From Strongyloides papillosus (Eukaryota > Nematoda > Chromadorea > Rhabditida > Strongyloididae): 64,000 nt of DNA. The notes below the pieces were generated by a model. It was not told the origin of the DNA, did not search any database, and worked only from the letters and a program-made list of their open reading frames with translations. How positions within the stretch are numbered: position 1 is the stretch's first letter; the number at the start of each line of letters is the position of its first letter. Position numbers and translations under genes: made by a program. Where the stretch lies: NCBI GenBank assembly GCA_005656395.1, contig SRSI01000079.1:744001-808000 (forward strand), in the 5' to 3' direction. This document shows, piece by piece, positions 1-10,950 of the stretch.

Positions 1-719
1 GTGATATGAATTCTTGTACTCCATCGTCAATACAATTTGCAGAGAATAATGAATATCCAGTGGTTTTTAAATGGCAGGGTAGTCCAAATAATAAGGCAGT
101 TTATATATCGGGATCTTGGGATAATTGGGAGAGAAAAATACCTTTAGTTAAGAGTACCCAAGACTTCACAACAATAGTTAATTTAAATGAAGGAAAATAT
201 GAGTACAAGTATTTTGTAGATGGTAAATGGATGACAGATGACAGGGTTCCCAGGACAACGAATAGTATAGGTACAGAAAACAACGTTATCGAGATTGTTG
301 AGGATGACTTTGAGGTGTTCCAGGCACTTAACAAAGACTACGAAACTTCGAATGCCGGAAAGACTATGAAAAAGATAGCTGCTAATGACAACAACGGTCC
401 CTCACGACAACAGTCCCATGATACACCTAACGATAGAGAACTCGAGAAGTTGAAGGATTTCACCCAAATAATACCAGAGAGAAAATATTTCCAAGATCCA
501 AACTCAGCACCACCAGTTTTGCCTCCACATTTATTACAGGTCATCCTTAATAAAGATACCCAAAATACAGCTGTAGATCCAAATTTGTTACCGGAACCGA
601 ATCATGTTATGCTAAACCATTTATACGCTCTCAGTATCAGGGATGGTGTTATGGTCCTAAGTACCACACACCGTTATAGAAAGAAATACATCACGAGTCT
701 CCTTTACAAACCAATATAG
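1..719 (+). CDS. AMP-activated protein kinase beta subunit, 3' part
   Basis: The beta subunit scaffolds the alpha and gamma chains of the AMPK energy-sensing kinase and binds glycogen. A CBM48 glycogen-binding domain fills roughly the first 95 residues, with GSWDNW, the following Lys/Asp-rich strand and YKYFVDGKW visible. A low-complexity linker follows, then the AMPKBI C-terminal domain (YFQDPNSAPPVLPPHL through the terminal LLYKPI), which in this family holds the trimer together. The frame is open to the window edge, so the Met at position 6 need not be the true start and upstream exons are probably missing. About 237 residues are seen against roughly 270 for a full animal subunit. The family assignment is firm; nematodes have two paralogues (aakb-1 and aakb-2 in C. 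elegans) and I cannot say which this is. Confidence 0.93.
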   Translation, partial: DMNSCTPSSIQFAENNEYPVVFKWQGSPNNKAVYISGSWDNWERKIPLVKSTQDFTTIVNLNEGKYEYKYFVDGKWMTDDRVPRTTNSIGTENNVIEIVEDDFEVFQALNKDYETSNAGKTMKKIAANDNNGPSRQQSHDTPNDRELEKLKDFTQIIPERKYFQDPNSAPPVLPPHLLQVILNKDTQNTAVDPNLLPEPNHVMLNHLYALSIRDGVMVLSTTHRYRKKYITSLLYKPI

Positions 720-1928
720 GATTTTTTTTGTATGAAAAAAGTTTCTCTGGAAGGATGAGTATTTTTCTTCTTGTAGATATATTATATTTGTTTATAAATT
801 TTGGAATGACACCTGGAAAAGACACATTATTATTATTATTAATATTATATTATATATATATATATTCTTCTTATATTGTTATAAGAGAAAACATTTCAAA
901 CCACTCTATTATTGATTTTTTTATCTTTTTTTTGTCTCTCTCCACAACATCATTCATATAATTATCACTAATTTTTTTACCATAACTCAACACATTCATT
1001 TTTTGTATATTTCTTTTTTATCATACTTTCTCTTTACTTCAATGCGTGTTGAAAAAACATTTCATGTTAATGGTAATGTCTATGCAAAAGAAGGTGTAAA
1101 TACCTTTTGTTGTGTAATATTATTACTTGACATGAAACAAAAAAATAAGAGCACAAATGTGAAAGTTTCTATAATCTTACAATTAGTTATTTGTTTGTTA
1201 ATTTAAATTGCCTTTGATATTTTATAAAAATCAATCTTTTAGTTATTTTACGGAGTTTTGTTATTCTTTCTTTTTAATTAGTGTGTATTTTATTACTTTA
1301 TTCCCTTACCATTGTAGGTTTTGATTCTTTTTTTGATAAATATGTAGAAGGGAGAAGGAAATGAATAAATATATATGGTTTTTGTAATTTAAAATATCAT
1401 GCAATGCATAGGGGTGTCTTATATATGATTCGTTCTTGTTACAACACTTTTTTATTTATAACATACAAGAAATGGAATATGATAACCTTTAAAAACGCTC
1501 ATTGATATTATGCCTTTTTAATTTTTAGAAATTAGAAACAAGTATCAATTGTATTCGGGTTTTGTTTGATGATTATTAACTAATTGACACTAAATACTTT
1601 TTTTTTGTTTTATTTTTATTTTATTTTGCAGAAATAAAATATTAATGCTATTATGTGTTTTTTTTGTCTTTAACGTTTTTGTAATTGTTTATTTAAGATT
1701 AATTTTACTGATTATAGGTATTTTGGAAAGTACATGTAAACTTATTATCTTGGTTTAAGTGCATTATTAAAAAATATAAGGCACATTTTCCCATAACTTC
1801 TTTCAAGTGGAAAAACAGAGGAAGGTATTTGAAATAATGAAATATATATTTTTTCCTCTTGAACTTTTGTTTTCTCTTACTATTATTTCCTTGTACAGCA
1901 TAAATATTAAATATTCCTTTTTCTTTCA
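720..1928. other. AT-rich intergenic region
   Basis: About 1.2 kb of T-rich sequence between two plus-strand genes. Small ORFs here (for example 728-961 and 1003-1206) encode only Leu/Ile/Phe-rich peptides expected from AT-rich DNA. No RNA gene or repeat was recognised. Confidence 0.6.
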
Positions 1929-2804
1929 ATGGAAAAACAAAAATGGACAAACCTAGTGAATCTCTCTGACATAGACGTCTCCTTAAATGATGTATCCTTA
2001 TCATACAACTACCTCTGTTACGACATAAACCTATCAATAAAAAAAACCGGTAAAGAAAACGCAACCATCACAATATCAGTGCAACCCCAATTTGAAGAAG
2101 TATACCACCTCCTAATCCATTACCAACTCCTAATAAACGGCAAACCAACTCACGTCATAATGGATGACTTCTGGAGTGGTGGGTCGTGTGAGTTGATAAA
2201 TTGTTTATATAACAACACAACAATCCAAAACTTAAAATTTGAGCTGGAGATGGTTGAAATAAAATCTCCCACCAATTTGAGGGAAAAAAGTTGTTTACGA
2301 AATTTTAAAATTATTGTTGGGGAGGATGAGTATTTCGTTAGTCCCAACCAACTGGAGGAGTGTGGTGGGAGGTTATTTGAGGTTGTGGATGGGAAGATTA
2401 AGGAAGGGATCATGGAGTGTGAGATGAATGATTTGTTGCCGAGTGAGTTTAGGATATTGATAGATGCTCTGTTTACGTATAATTCTTTGAATATTAATAG
2501 GAGGAATTATTTGTCCTTGCTTTATATTGGGACTACTTTGAGGTTGAATTTTTTGTTGAGGTCCTTGGAGGGGTTTTTGATAGCGAGTCAGGAGATTCAC
2601 CCTATTCGGAAGTTGGAGCATGCAGTTTCTTACAGGATGTCGAGGTTGGCTGATACTATAATAAGAAGTTACGATAACAACAAAATAAAAATGCTAGAAG
2701 ATCTCCATAGGTACATGGAACAGAATAACGAGACACTGGAGGAGCAACATCCAATGATATTACAGATATTTGATATTGGTACCAATCACGTAATCATAAA
2801 TTGA
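1929..2804 (+). CDS. BTB/POZ domain protein
   Basis: This single-exon ORF encodes 291 residues. The central part, about residues 123-225, has the order of a BTB fold: a strand FKIIVGEDEYFV, a segment like the 'x-L-x-x-x-S-x-x-F' region, then helices covering ILIDALFTYN and YLSLLYIGTTL. The N-terminal 120 residues contain beta-rich segments that could be a degenerate MATH-like domain, as in the large nematode BATH family whose members are substrate adaptors for CUL-3 ubiquitin ligases. That role is known for the family and is only inferred here. The start is the first Met after upstream stops. Codon use becomes strongly G-rich across the BTB half (2150-2650) compared with the A-rich ends. It could instead be a BTB protein without MATH; the BTB call is moderate to good. 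Confidence 0.7.
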   Translation: MEKQKWTNLVNLSDIDVSLNDVSLSYNYLCYDINLSIKKTGKENATITISVQPQFEEVYHLLIHYQLLINGKPTHVIMDDFWSGGSCELINCLYNNTTIQNLKFELEMVEIKSPTNLREKSCLRNFKIIVGEDEYFVSPNQLEECGGRLFEVVDGKIKEGIMECEMNDLLPSEFRILIDALFTYNSLNINRRNYLSLLYIGTTLRLNFLLRSLEGFLIASQEIHPIRKLEHAVSYRMSRLADTIIRSYDNNKIKMLEDLHRYMEQNNETLEEQHPMILQIFDIGTNHVIIN

Positions 2805-3113
2805 GTAAAAGAACAAAGGGAGGGTGTGAAGGAGAATGAGAAGAAGGGGGAAAGTCAAAATAAAAGTTATTTCCTGATAAATAAAACAAAAATTTTTGTA
2901 TATATGATTTGGTTTTGTTATGTTATAATATATCACAGAAAGAAGGCCCACTTTTGATATGTGTATATAATTACATCTTTGTTAATATTTGAAATTTGGT
3001 AAAGTTTATCTGTAAAGGTCTTTTTTTTATTGACAACAACAAAAATAATATACTTTTTTTTAACTTTATCATAAGTATAATTTTTACTAACAAATTTTAT
3101 TATTTTTATTATA
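2805..3113. other. Intergenic region
   Basis: About 300 bases of AT-rich DNA between co-directional genes. Nothing recognisable apart from the presumed promoter of the CUB gene. Confidence 0.5.
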
Positions 3114-5280
3114 ATGAGATTAATAAAAGTTTTGGTTTTGATATTTTGGTTGGTGTTGAGATTGTGTTCTGGGGGTTCTGATGATGAGAATCTCTGTCAA
3201 TGCGCACCGATAGAGTACTCCAGAGATGTTGTTCATGATGTCTTTAAGAGTAATGGCTTCCCGAAGAATTATTGCAATAACCAGAATTGTATTTATGAGG
3301 TATATTTCACCATTAGATACATATATTTTTTGATTGACATTTACCATTTTTTTACTTTTACAGATAGAGGGAAGAAACAATTCCGTTATCGTTGTTAACG
3401 TGGAGCATTTTGATATTGAACCAACACATGATTATGTTGAAATATTTCATACGCAATATTTTAATGGAGAACATGTTAAGGTTAAGGGACAGATTTTGAG
3501 TGGAAGTGGGCATGCTGCGAAACAGATTAAGTCATCCATTGGGGGTGGTTTGATGTTCCTGTTTCATACAGATAATTCGGAGAGTGATTATGCCGGTTTT
3601 CGGATGAGTTTCACGAGGGTGGATCAAACTAAAAATTCTAATGATGGCTGTAAATTGCCGTTTATCTTCGTTAACAATACTGAGGAGCAAAATATACCAC
3701 TGCCGAGAGCGAAATACACAACAGAGACTACTTGTATCTACCAATTTAACTCAACAAAACATATCGAATTGAGTGTTAAGAAGTTGTCAACAGGTATGGA
3801 TGTTAAAGTGTATGAAACAGAAAACTTCGACTCCAAAAATCCGGAGCGTTCCAAATTATTCGCCTACAGTTATTTCACACTATCAATTAACGATTCAGCC
3901 AAGACAATTCAAAGTAGAACAAACTCATTAACATTGATCGTTCATATTATTGGGGCAAGGAACGAAATAGGGACATCGGATTTGATGATAACGTATAAGG
4001 AGACAGAGAATCCATGTAGGTGTCCGGAGAGTGAGATAATCATGGAGAAGGGTGAAGAGAGGCCGTACCTCTCACCAGGGTTTCCAGGAAGTTATTGTGA
4101 TAATTTGAATTGCACAACAAAATTCAAGATTAAAGACGGTACCAAGAATGATAATCATTTTATGATAACTTTTAATAAGTTTGACATGGAAAAAGAGATG
4201 GATTATGTATCATTTATGATAGGAGATAAGTCTTTAGTTAAATTTAGTGATATAAATAAAGGAAGTCAGTTAAAGAGGTTCACTTTCAAAAGGGAGATGC
4301 CAGTTATAAAGACAGTTACAGACCATAGCATAACGATGGAAGGTTATAATTTCACGGTTGAAGCTTTAAGAGATCAAGGTGCCTGTGAATGTTATAATAT
4401 GAAGCAATTGGAGACGATTAATAGTATTATTGGTGATCTAACAATGGTTATTGATAAGAATTGCAAATATATAGATTGTTTTATTAATATAACACAGGAG
4501 GAATTTAAGGAGAGACATAAAGTTAACTTGGCCATCACAACAAATATGGGTGATGGAGAGTTTATGGAGATATCTTCTGGAGAGAATAATGCTCATAATG
4601 TCGATACATATCATTTAAATGGTTTCACATCCCTCCAGAAAACGACAAACGAATACTTTTTCGAGAATGCTCAAAACGTCTTTGTATGGTACCACAGAGA
4701 AAGGCCATTCGTCTCAACAGAAGCAACAATAAACATCCAATACAACTTCAATGTCCTATGTGCCTGTCCCCCAGAGGTCCTCTCAGCATCAGCCGGGACC
4801 TGGAAAACCCTAACATCACCTGATTATCCACAACATTATTGTAACGATGTGACCTGTCGCCATTTGATAGAAGCACCACCAGGATATCGTGTCATAGTTA
4901 ATGTCACAGATGTCTCCACAGAGATGAACCACGATAAAGTAGTTTTATTTGATGGTGACAACATCAACACAACACACATTGAATTGTTTAGTGGACTGGT
5001 AACGATGAATGATTTGATTAGGAGTAAGAATTGCCAGATGACTGTGTTGTTTGAGTCTGATACCTCTATTACTGGTAAGGGGTATTCACTTCTTTATAGT
5101 GCTGAAAAGATTCCTGATGATCATGGAACTTACTCTAGTAAGAGTAGTAGAAATTTTCTAATATGGCTCTTAATTATTATCACCCTCATCATCATCGGAT
5201 ATTTCGGTTACGTTTATTACAGAAATAAAACTTTTCCATACACATCACCAATAACTTACCAAAACTTTAGTAGACCGTAA
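3114..5280 (+). CDS. Five-CUB-domain type I membrane protein
   Basis: Two exons, 3114-3299 and 3364-5280, join in phase 0 across a 64-nt GT..CAG intron and give 700 residues. The N-terminus (MRLIKVLVLIFWLVLRLCSG) is a signal peptide. CUB-like units start near residues 29, 158, 280, 403 and 528; three open with C-x-C and then carry a [FY]P-x-x-YC-[ND]-x(3)-C pattern (for example GFPGSYCDNLNC). The fourth is degenerate. A membrane span lies at about 660-681, followed by a short cytoplasmic tail ending near NFSRP. Many N-x-S/T sites fit an extracellular domain. CUB domains mediate protein interactions in cell-surface and matrix proteins; the partner here is unknown. I do not recognise a named orthologue. 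The internal Met at 3334 lies in the intron and is not used. Confidence 0.88.
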
Positions 5281-5761
5281 GTTTCCGTAAACCTAAAAAC
5301 TTGATAATCATCTTTTTTTTTATAGCGAACCAATATTAAGATTTAGAAACATTAATCATTCGGAACCAAGGACAAATTTGATTTAAATTCCCCCAACACC
5401 ACACCACCATTTGTAATTAAAATATCTTCATTTTAACCACAAACTTTTTTGAAACAAAAATAAAACGATTATTATTTTAAGTGATTTATTAATATATAAA
5501 TTAAAAAATCAAACAATTTAAATAAAAAAGTTGTCGAGGGCGAGAAATATTTTAAATAATAAAAAACTAAATAATAGGTACTGCTCTAATATAAAATTAC
5601 AAATATAATCGCTTGTTAAGGTTTAGTCGTTACGTTGTAATTGTAGATTGAAGGATGTGAGAACATTTTTTTTACAAATAATGAGTTTTTAAGATCACTA
5701 TAGTTGATAGTTTGTCAATCATCTATGGAGATTAGAGGATTAATGGGGTACTAAACAACAT
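5281..5761. other. Convergent 3' intergenic region
   Basis: The 480 bases between two genes that converge hold 3' UTR-like AT-rich sequence. No gene or repeat seen. Confidence 0.5.
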
Positions 5762-6622
5762 TTAGTGTCTTCTGTATCCTGGAGCAGAACCTGTAGCGGC
5801 AACGGGTTCTGGTTGAGCTACAACGACATCTTCTTTGGTTTCAACAACTTGGACGGATCCGGTTTGGGTGGCGGCGTTATCTCCGTATGCTTGTTGTTGG
5901 ACTTGGACTGGAGCGGGGGCAGCTGGAGCGGCTTCTTCAACAACGGCAACTGGTGCAACTGGTTCAACTGGGGCAACTTGTTCAACTTTAGCGACTTCAG
6001 TTTGGACTTGGGTGATAACTGGGGCTTGTTGGTAGTTTCCTCCAGCTGGACCTTGTTGGTAACTTCCTCCAGCGACTGGGGCGGCTGGAGCTTGTTGGTA
6101 ACCTCCTTGTTGTTGTTGGAATCCTCCGACAGCTGGGCCTTGTTGGTATCCTCCGGCGACTGGAGCAGCTGGAGCTTGTTGGTAACCTCCTTGTTGTTGG
6201 AATCCTCCAACAGCTGGGGCAGCATATCCACCAGCAGCTTGTCCTTGGAATCCTCCAACAGCTGGGGCAGCGTATCCACCGCCAATTGGTCCTTGTTGGT
6301 ATCCTCCAACAGCTGGGCCAGCATATCCTCCGGCAACTGGTGGTTGAGCATATCCTTGTGGAGCTGGTGGTGGTGGAGCGGCATATCCTTGGCCACCGCA
6401 TGGAGAACCACCGCAAGCTGGAGCTGGTGGTGGGCATGCTGGAGCACCACATCCACCGAGTTGTGGAAGTTCAAATCTTGGGAGTTCAATTCTTGGTAAT
6501 TCGAATCTTGGGAGTTGTAATCCTCCACATGGGTTTGGGGCACCACAACCTCCAGCTCCGAAAAGGAAACCGTTGGCAGAGGCAGCAAGAGCAGCAGTAG
6601 CAAGAATAGATTGAACGTGCAT
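5762..6622 (-). CDS. Secreted Gly/Gln/Pro/Ala-rich repetitive protein
   Basis: 286 residues in one exon. Residues 1-19 (MHVQSILATAALAASANGF) form a signal peptide. Then comes a Cys/Pro section with three copies of a P-R-[FI]-E-L element, and from about residue 75 to 205 irregular repeats built from GGYQQ, GGFQ, APAVGG and QAPAAPVAGG. The C-terminal third is Val/Glu/Ala-rich and ends GYRRH. The composition resembles structural extracellular proteins (cuticle, eggshell or secretion coats), but no named family is recognised and the role is inference. Upstream on the same strand, an A/T stretch reading TATATAATATGA sits 80-95 bases before the Met, a plausible TATA region. The long plus-strand ORF opposite this gene is a by-product of the repeats. 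Confidence 0.8.
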   Translation of the reverse strand: MHVQSILATAALAASANGFLFGAGGCGAPNPCGGLQLPRFELPRIELPRFELPQLGGCGAPACPPPAPACGGSPCGGQGYAAPPPPAPQGYAQPPVAGGYAGPAVGGYQQGPIGGGYAAPAVGGFQGQAAGGYAAPAVGGFQQQGGYQQAPAAPVAGGYQQGPAVGGFQQQQGGYQQAPAAPVAGGSYQQGPAGGNYQQAPVITQVQTEVAKVEQVAPVEPVAPVAVVEEAAPAAPAPVQVQQQAYGDNAATQTGSVQVVETKEDVVVAQPEPVAATGSAPGYRRH

Positions 6623-8341
6623 GTTTATAAATTGAAAGAGAGAGGTTAAATGAGATTAGTGGTGGTTAAGTAACCAAACTGATAAATTTTCACGAAACAT
6701 GTCATATTATATATTGGCGTGAAAACGGACTTTGTAATAGAGAGAGTTAGGATGGGATGATGAGGGGGGTTGGAGAAAAACAGGGATGGCCAATAGATAT
6801 GAAAAAATGGGTTCCTCCCACAAAATTATGTATAATTTAAAATAATATACATTATGTAGCTATTTGATTTTCTACAGGTATATGAAGGAGGAAGATATTT
6901 GATTGTGAGAGAAAAAAAGTAAAATTAGTATGATATTAAAAATTCTTTTTGGTATACTTTTTATTAGATGATGATATCATGAGATATAAGGTGATTTGTT
7001 AAGAAATAAATAAGACTACACATACTACACGCTCAATTTATTAATATATTATGCTTCAGGGCATTTAAATTAATTGTAGACAGATGGAAAGGGATAGTGT
7101 AACAAAAAGTATAATAGATATATTAAAAGGAATTTGAAAAAGATACATAATGTTGTGTTGAATGGAGACATGGGAGATCAAATAATTTTTGTATATATAT
7201 GCAATTGCAAAGTTTATTATATTATTATTGTTATTAATATTATTGTTGGTGATGATTTATGAATGCGTTTTAGATGGGAGAGAGATAGGTGAAGTCGAAA
7301 AAATTTGAATTATTAATTGATGTTGAGAGAAGAAATAAAAGAGTATACGTATATCAATTATCATTAACCCCAATAGATGAATGAGTATTGTATCTTTTTA
7401 ATTGTTACAAAGAAAATTGAAAGTTTCACTCTTAACATCCAACAAATTTGGTTCTCGTTCTTATTAACTGGTAATTTACACATATCCCCATCTCTTATCT
7501 ATTTTCCGATCCAGACATACTAAAAAGGCAACATGTCAAGATGGATGGATATCTTTTTACATCAAATGAGCCTAAAAAAGGAATCAAAATTACAGGTAAA
7601 AATGATACTATTTCAAAATTATATCTAATTATCTCTATCAAACTTATATCTAGTTTTTAAAAGTCTTCACCAAACTTTTCTTAGTACAACCATTTATTTT
7701 TAAACATATTTTTGCATCCTTATTCCCAGTAACAATTTCCTTTTTCATATTTTTGTAAAAGATCTTTCTTTAGTATCTTTTTAAAACTTGTTACTTCAAA
7801 GTGTAATGTAGTAAAGTTTTACTTTTAAAACATTACTATTTAACTTTTGTTGGATAATAAGTTTTTATTTTAATTTTGTAATTTAATTAATATTTGGTAT
7901 GTGAAAATTTTTTAGCTTGTTTTTGTTTGTCTACCTTACAAAATATTTGATGAATCATTAATCACAAAATATTAATTAATCGTATTTTTGAATTTGTGAA
8001 AAGAAAAACTTGAAAAGCACTAACTAATATTTTTGATTAAAAATAAATCAAAATCAAAAATTAAATTATAAATAACGCGATCTTCTAAAATTTTGTCATA
8101 TTTCCTGTCGCATTTTATTAATGAAAATTATAGAAGCATCAGATTGTCGTCATTGTGTAATATATACATGTTTGCCAAATATGCATACACTGACAATATT
8201 TGAAGTTGAAATAAAAGGTAAAACAAGAAAAAAAGGTAATTTCAAGTTTATATTTACTACCAAAAATGCTAAAGCATTTGAATATAATACCTATTTCGTC
8301 ACCACAACTTTTTACATAATTCCTTTAAATAATTAAATTTT
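6623..8341. other. AT-rich intergenic region
   Basis: About 1.7 kb between the start of the repetitive secreted protein and the 3' end of the TMEM42 gene. A short plus-strand reading frame near 7548 followed by GTAAAA, and a 71-residue ORF at 8121-8336, could be exons of a small gene. Neither shows recognisable protein features and I do not call them. Confidence 0.5.
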
Positions 8342-8963
8342 TTATTCCACTTTCTTTTCTTTAACCTTCATATCTTCTTCCTTTTTTATTGTTTCATAGT
8401 AATTATTCTTTTCTTTACCAATTATGGCAATTCCAATGATAGTCAAAAGCACACCAAACCACCACATACAATTTTTAGCAGGTTTATTATTAACAAAATT
8501 ATCAATTATTCCCTAAAAGCGATGTAAAAATTTATATATCATATACATATAGAAAGTAGTTTTAAATTCTTCCTAAACTCCAAGGACATCTTATCCTTTT
8601 TTCTTTGCCTATCCAAAAGGAATTCTATTTTCGTGAGTGGAATGATATCAAAGCTCACTATTATTATTAAGACTACCTTTCGTGACGTCAAATTGTGGAG
8701 AAAAAAGAAATTGATAGATATCTTTACCTTACCGTTGCAATAAAGTTTGTTGAAGATGACACCAAAATAACTATAATGGTTGTTGGAAGTGATTTAAAAG
8801 ATTTTTGAAGAAAATACCACATTGCTATATTTAGAGCTATGAAACATAAGATTAATACGACCTTTGAATGATAATTTTTGCAGTCACCTATTTTGGACAT
8901 TGATATCGATGCTAAAGACCCACATAATCCCGAGATAATAGGATAACCATATTTCATTCCCAT
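8342..8963 (-). CDS. TMEM42: TMEM42-like small multi-spanning membrane protein
   Basis: Two exons, 8733-8963 and 8342-8512, join in phase 0 across a 220-nt intron (CG|GTAAGG .. TTTTAG|GGA) and give 133 residues. The order of features matches the TMEM42/EamA-like family: an N-terminal span with GLCGSLASISMSKIG, then ALNIAMWYFLQKS, then SSSTNFIAT, then a WWFGVLLTIIGIAIIG span and a Lys/Glu-rich tail. Four hydrophobic segments are visible. The function of the family is not established; it belongs to the drug/metabolite transporter superfamily fold. The gene begins about 200 bases downstream of the RAP74 stop on the same strand, so it may be the last gene of an operon. The intron is by far the longest resolved here. 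The second exon was found by translating past the end of the first reading frame. Confidence 0.75.
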
Positions 8964-9160
8964 ATTTTCTATTAAAATAAACTTTTAAACCAAACTTTTT
9001 ATCAAACATGAAGTATGTATCTTTTGTCACAACAAATAATAGTATATCTTTTAACAAAGAAAAATTACATTTACACACGTAACATAATTAAAACTATTGT
9101 ACAATCATAAAAAAGCAGAATTCAAAAAAAGATAACAAAGAATAATTTTTAAATAAATAG

Positions 9161-10657
9161 TTATTCAATTAATTTAAAGAATAAAACAGTTTTTCCTTTA
9201 ATTTTCTCTTTCCGTTTTTGAAGGTTAAACTTTTGCATGTGTTGTGCTAAAACGGAGGCTATCTCATGTTTTTCCATATTTACACCAACTGTTGATCGGA
9301 AGTGCTGAATTAATTCTTTCGTACAACATTCACCACGACGAAGGACATTCCTAATGGCTTCTTCTGTTATGGTCTTCTCCGTTTCTGGTTCTGGTTTAGG
9401 TGGTGTTGCTTCACGCGGTTTTTTAACAGAAGTTTCAGGGATTAAATCGCTACTTGATGCTGGTCTCTTAAGGTTTTTGTATTTGAAGAGGGTCTCACTC
9501 TCTTTGTCGATATCTGCATCCTCGAATTCGGAATCGTCATCATTGCTATCGTCCTTATCTTTGTCTCTTGTATCACTTTCATCTTCTTTATCTCCTAATG
9601 CTAGGTCTTCATCGGAACTCTCATCTGAATCTATGATTTTCCTTAAACCATCCTCGTCACCAACACCAACTAAAGCTCCCTCTATTTTCTCTATATCAGG
9701 TACATCTTCTCTATCTGTATCACTACCAGAGTCACTCATATAATCATACTCACGACCCTCATCATCACCATCATCGGATTCGTATTTTGCAACCTCAAAA
9801 GCAGATGAAACCTTAACTTTCTTATCCTTCTTTCCTTTCTCTGTATTCTTTTTCTTCTTCTTAGAACGAACCTTCCCTTCTTCGTCTTCATCCTCACCAT
9901 AATGTCCCTCACTGTCATCACTAGCTTCATCTTTAATCTTAAGTCCTTGGTCAATAACTTTCTTTGATCCAGATTTCCCACCACCAGGAGTTTCATCATC
10001 ATCCTCCTCTTCATCTTTCTTCTTCTGTAATTGTGCCTTCAAAGCAAACTTATTAATAATCTGATCACGAATCTGAAACTGAGCCTCGGCCTCATCAATA
10101 TCGAAAGTCTTATAAGGAACACACGGCATCACATTATAAAATTCATCTACACACGTAGCAATAAAATGATCCCCATTCTTGACGAAGACCCAGAAATCTG
10201 TATGACTATTTGCACCACCCTCTCTAATTGTCTTGAAATTCTTCTTCTTATAAATATCCGTACCATTCTCTCTTTCTTTCTTGTTTATCGTCATCTTCCA
10301 CGGTTGGTTATCGAGAACGTAATTTTTCAGCCTTCTTCCCAACTTCTTTCTACGAGCCTCTTCACGAGCTGCTCTACCATACTCTGAACCTGCTCCGAAT
10401 TCGGGCATTTGTTCGGACTCGTTCATGTAAAGCTTCCTTTGGTCGTCACGCTCCATTCTTACTTGATTGTCTGTTATGAAGAGGTTGTCGACGTCGTGTG
10501 TTGTGCCTTTGTTGAATTTTAGGATGCATAATTTTGAATCTGGAGCTGATCTGAAAAGGTTGTTGGGTATTTTTAGTGGGGTAGGGACTTACGGTGCAAC
10601 GTAGATTGGGACACTTTTCTTGTTTGCTGGTGCTGTTGGATCGTTATTTTTGGACAT
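9161..10657 (-). CDS. GTF2F1: Transcription initiation factor TFIIF subunit alpha (RAP74)
   Basis: Exon 1 (10593-10657) and exon 2 (9161-10550) join across a 42-nt intron to give 484 residues starting MSKNNDPTAPANKK. The first 150 residues form the RAP74 dimerisation region, with LNN-like WKMTINKKERENGTDIYKKK and SHTDFWVFVKNGDHF. A long acidic/basic low-complexity centre follows, as in the family. The last 70 residues form the winged-helix domain (EEAIRNVLRRGECCTKELI .. LFFKLIE) that in other species binds the FCP1 phosphatase. The protein pairs with TFIIF beta to bring RNA polymerase II to promoters and assist elongation. The frame stays open upstream of the Met at 10456, and the start chosen here restores the conserved N-terminus. 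The LAS1-like gene ends 293 bases upstream on the same strand. Confidence 0.95.
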
Positions 10658-10950
10658 CTTTAATAAGATAAGAATGTGAATATATACTATGTATTTTTAG
10701 TATATACACTACTCCACAGCGATAAATTGTAAATAACATATTTTCGTTGTTAAAGTATCGGAGAAGTCCACCAAAAATTTCTAAGTATATGAAAACAAAA
10801 GAAATCAAAATAATATTTTATTATGAAAAAAAACTTATTAAAAATAAACATTTACAATATAATATACAACATAAAATACAATTTATAGTACAATTACAAT
10901 ACAAAATAAAAAAAATTACTTGTAGAAAAGTGTTCACTAGAGAGGAAGAC

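Noticed and set aside
5765..6499. 244-codon plus-strand ORF rich in Ser, Trp and Leu
   Set aside because: It is the complement of the repetitive secreted protein; the repeat codons prevent stops on the other strand. It has no signal peptide or sensible composition.
8121..8336. 71-codon plus-strand ORF between 6.6 and 8.3 kb
   Set aside because: No signal peptide, motif or adjoining exon; length is within chance for this region.
8514..8732. Possible extra exon inside the TMEM42 intron (open frame near 8580-8640)
   Set aside because: Direct joining of the two called exons gives the spacing seen in the TMEM42 family between the TNFI and WW sites, so an extra exon is not needed.
9354..9743. 129-codon plus-strand Ser/Leu-rich ORF
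   Set aside because: Antisense shadow of the acidic low-complexity centre of RAP74.
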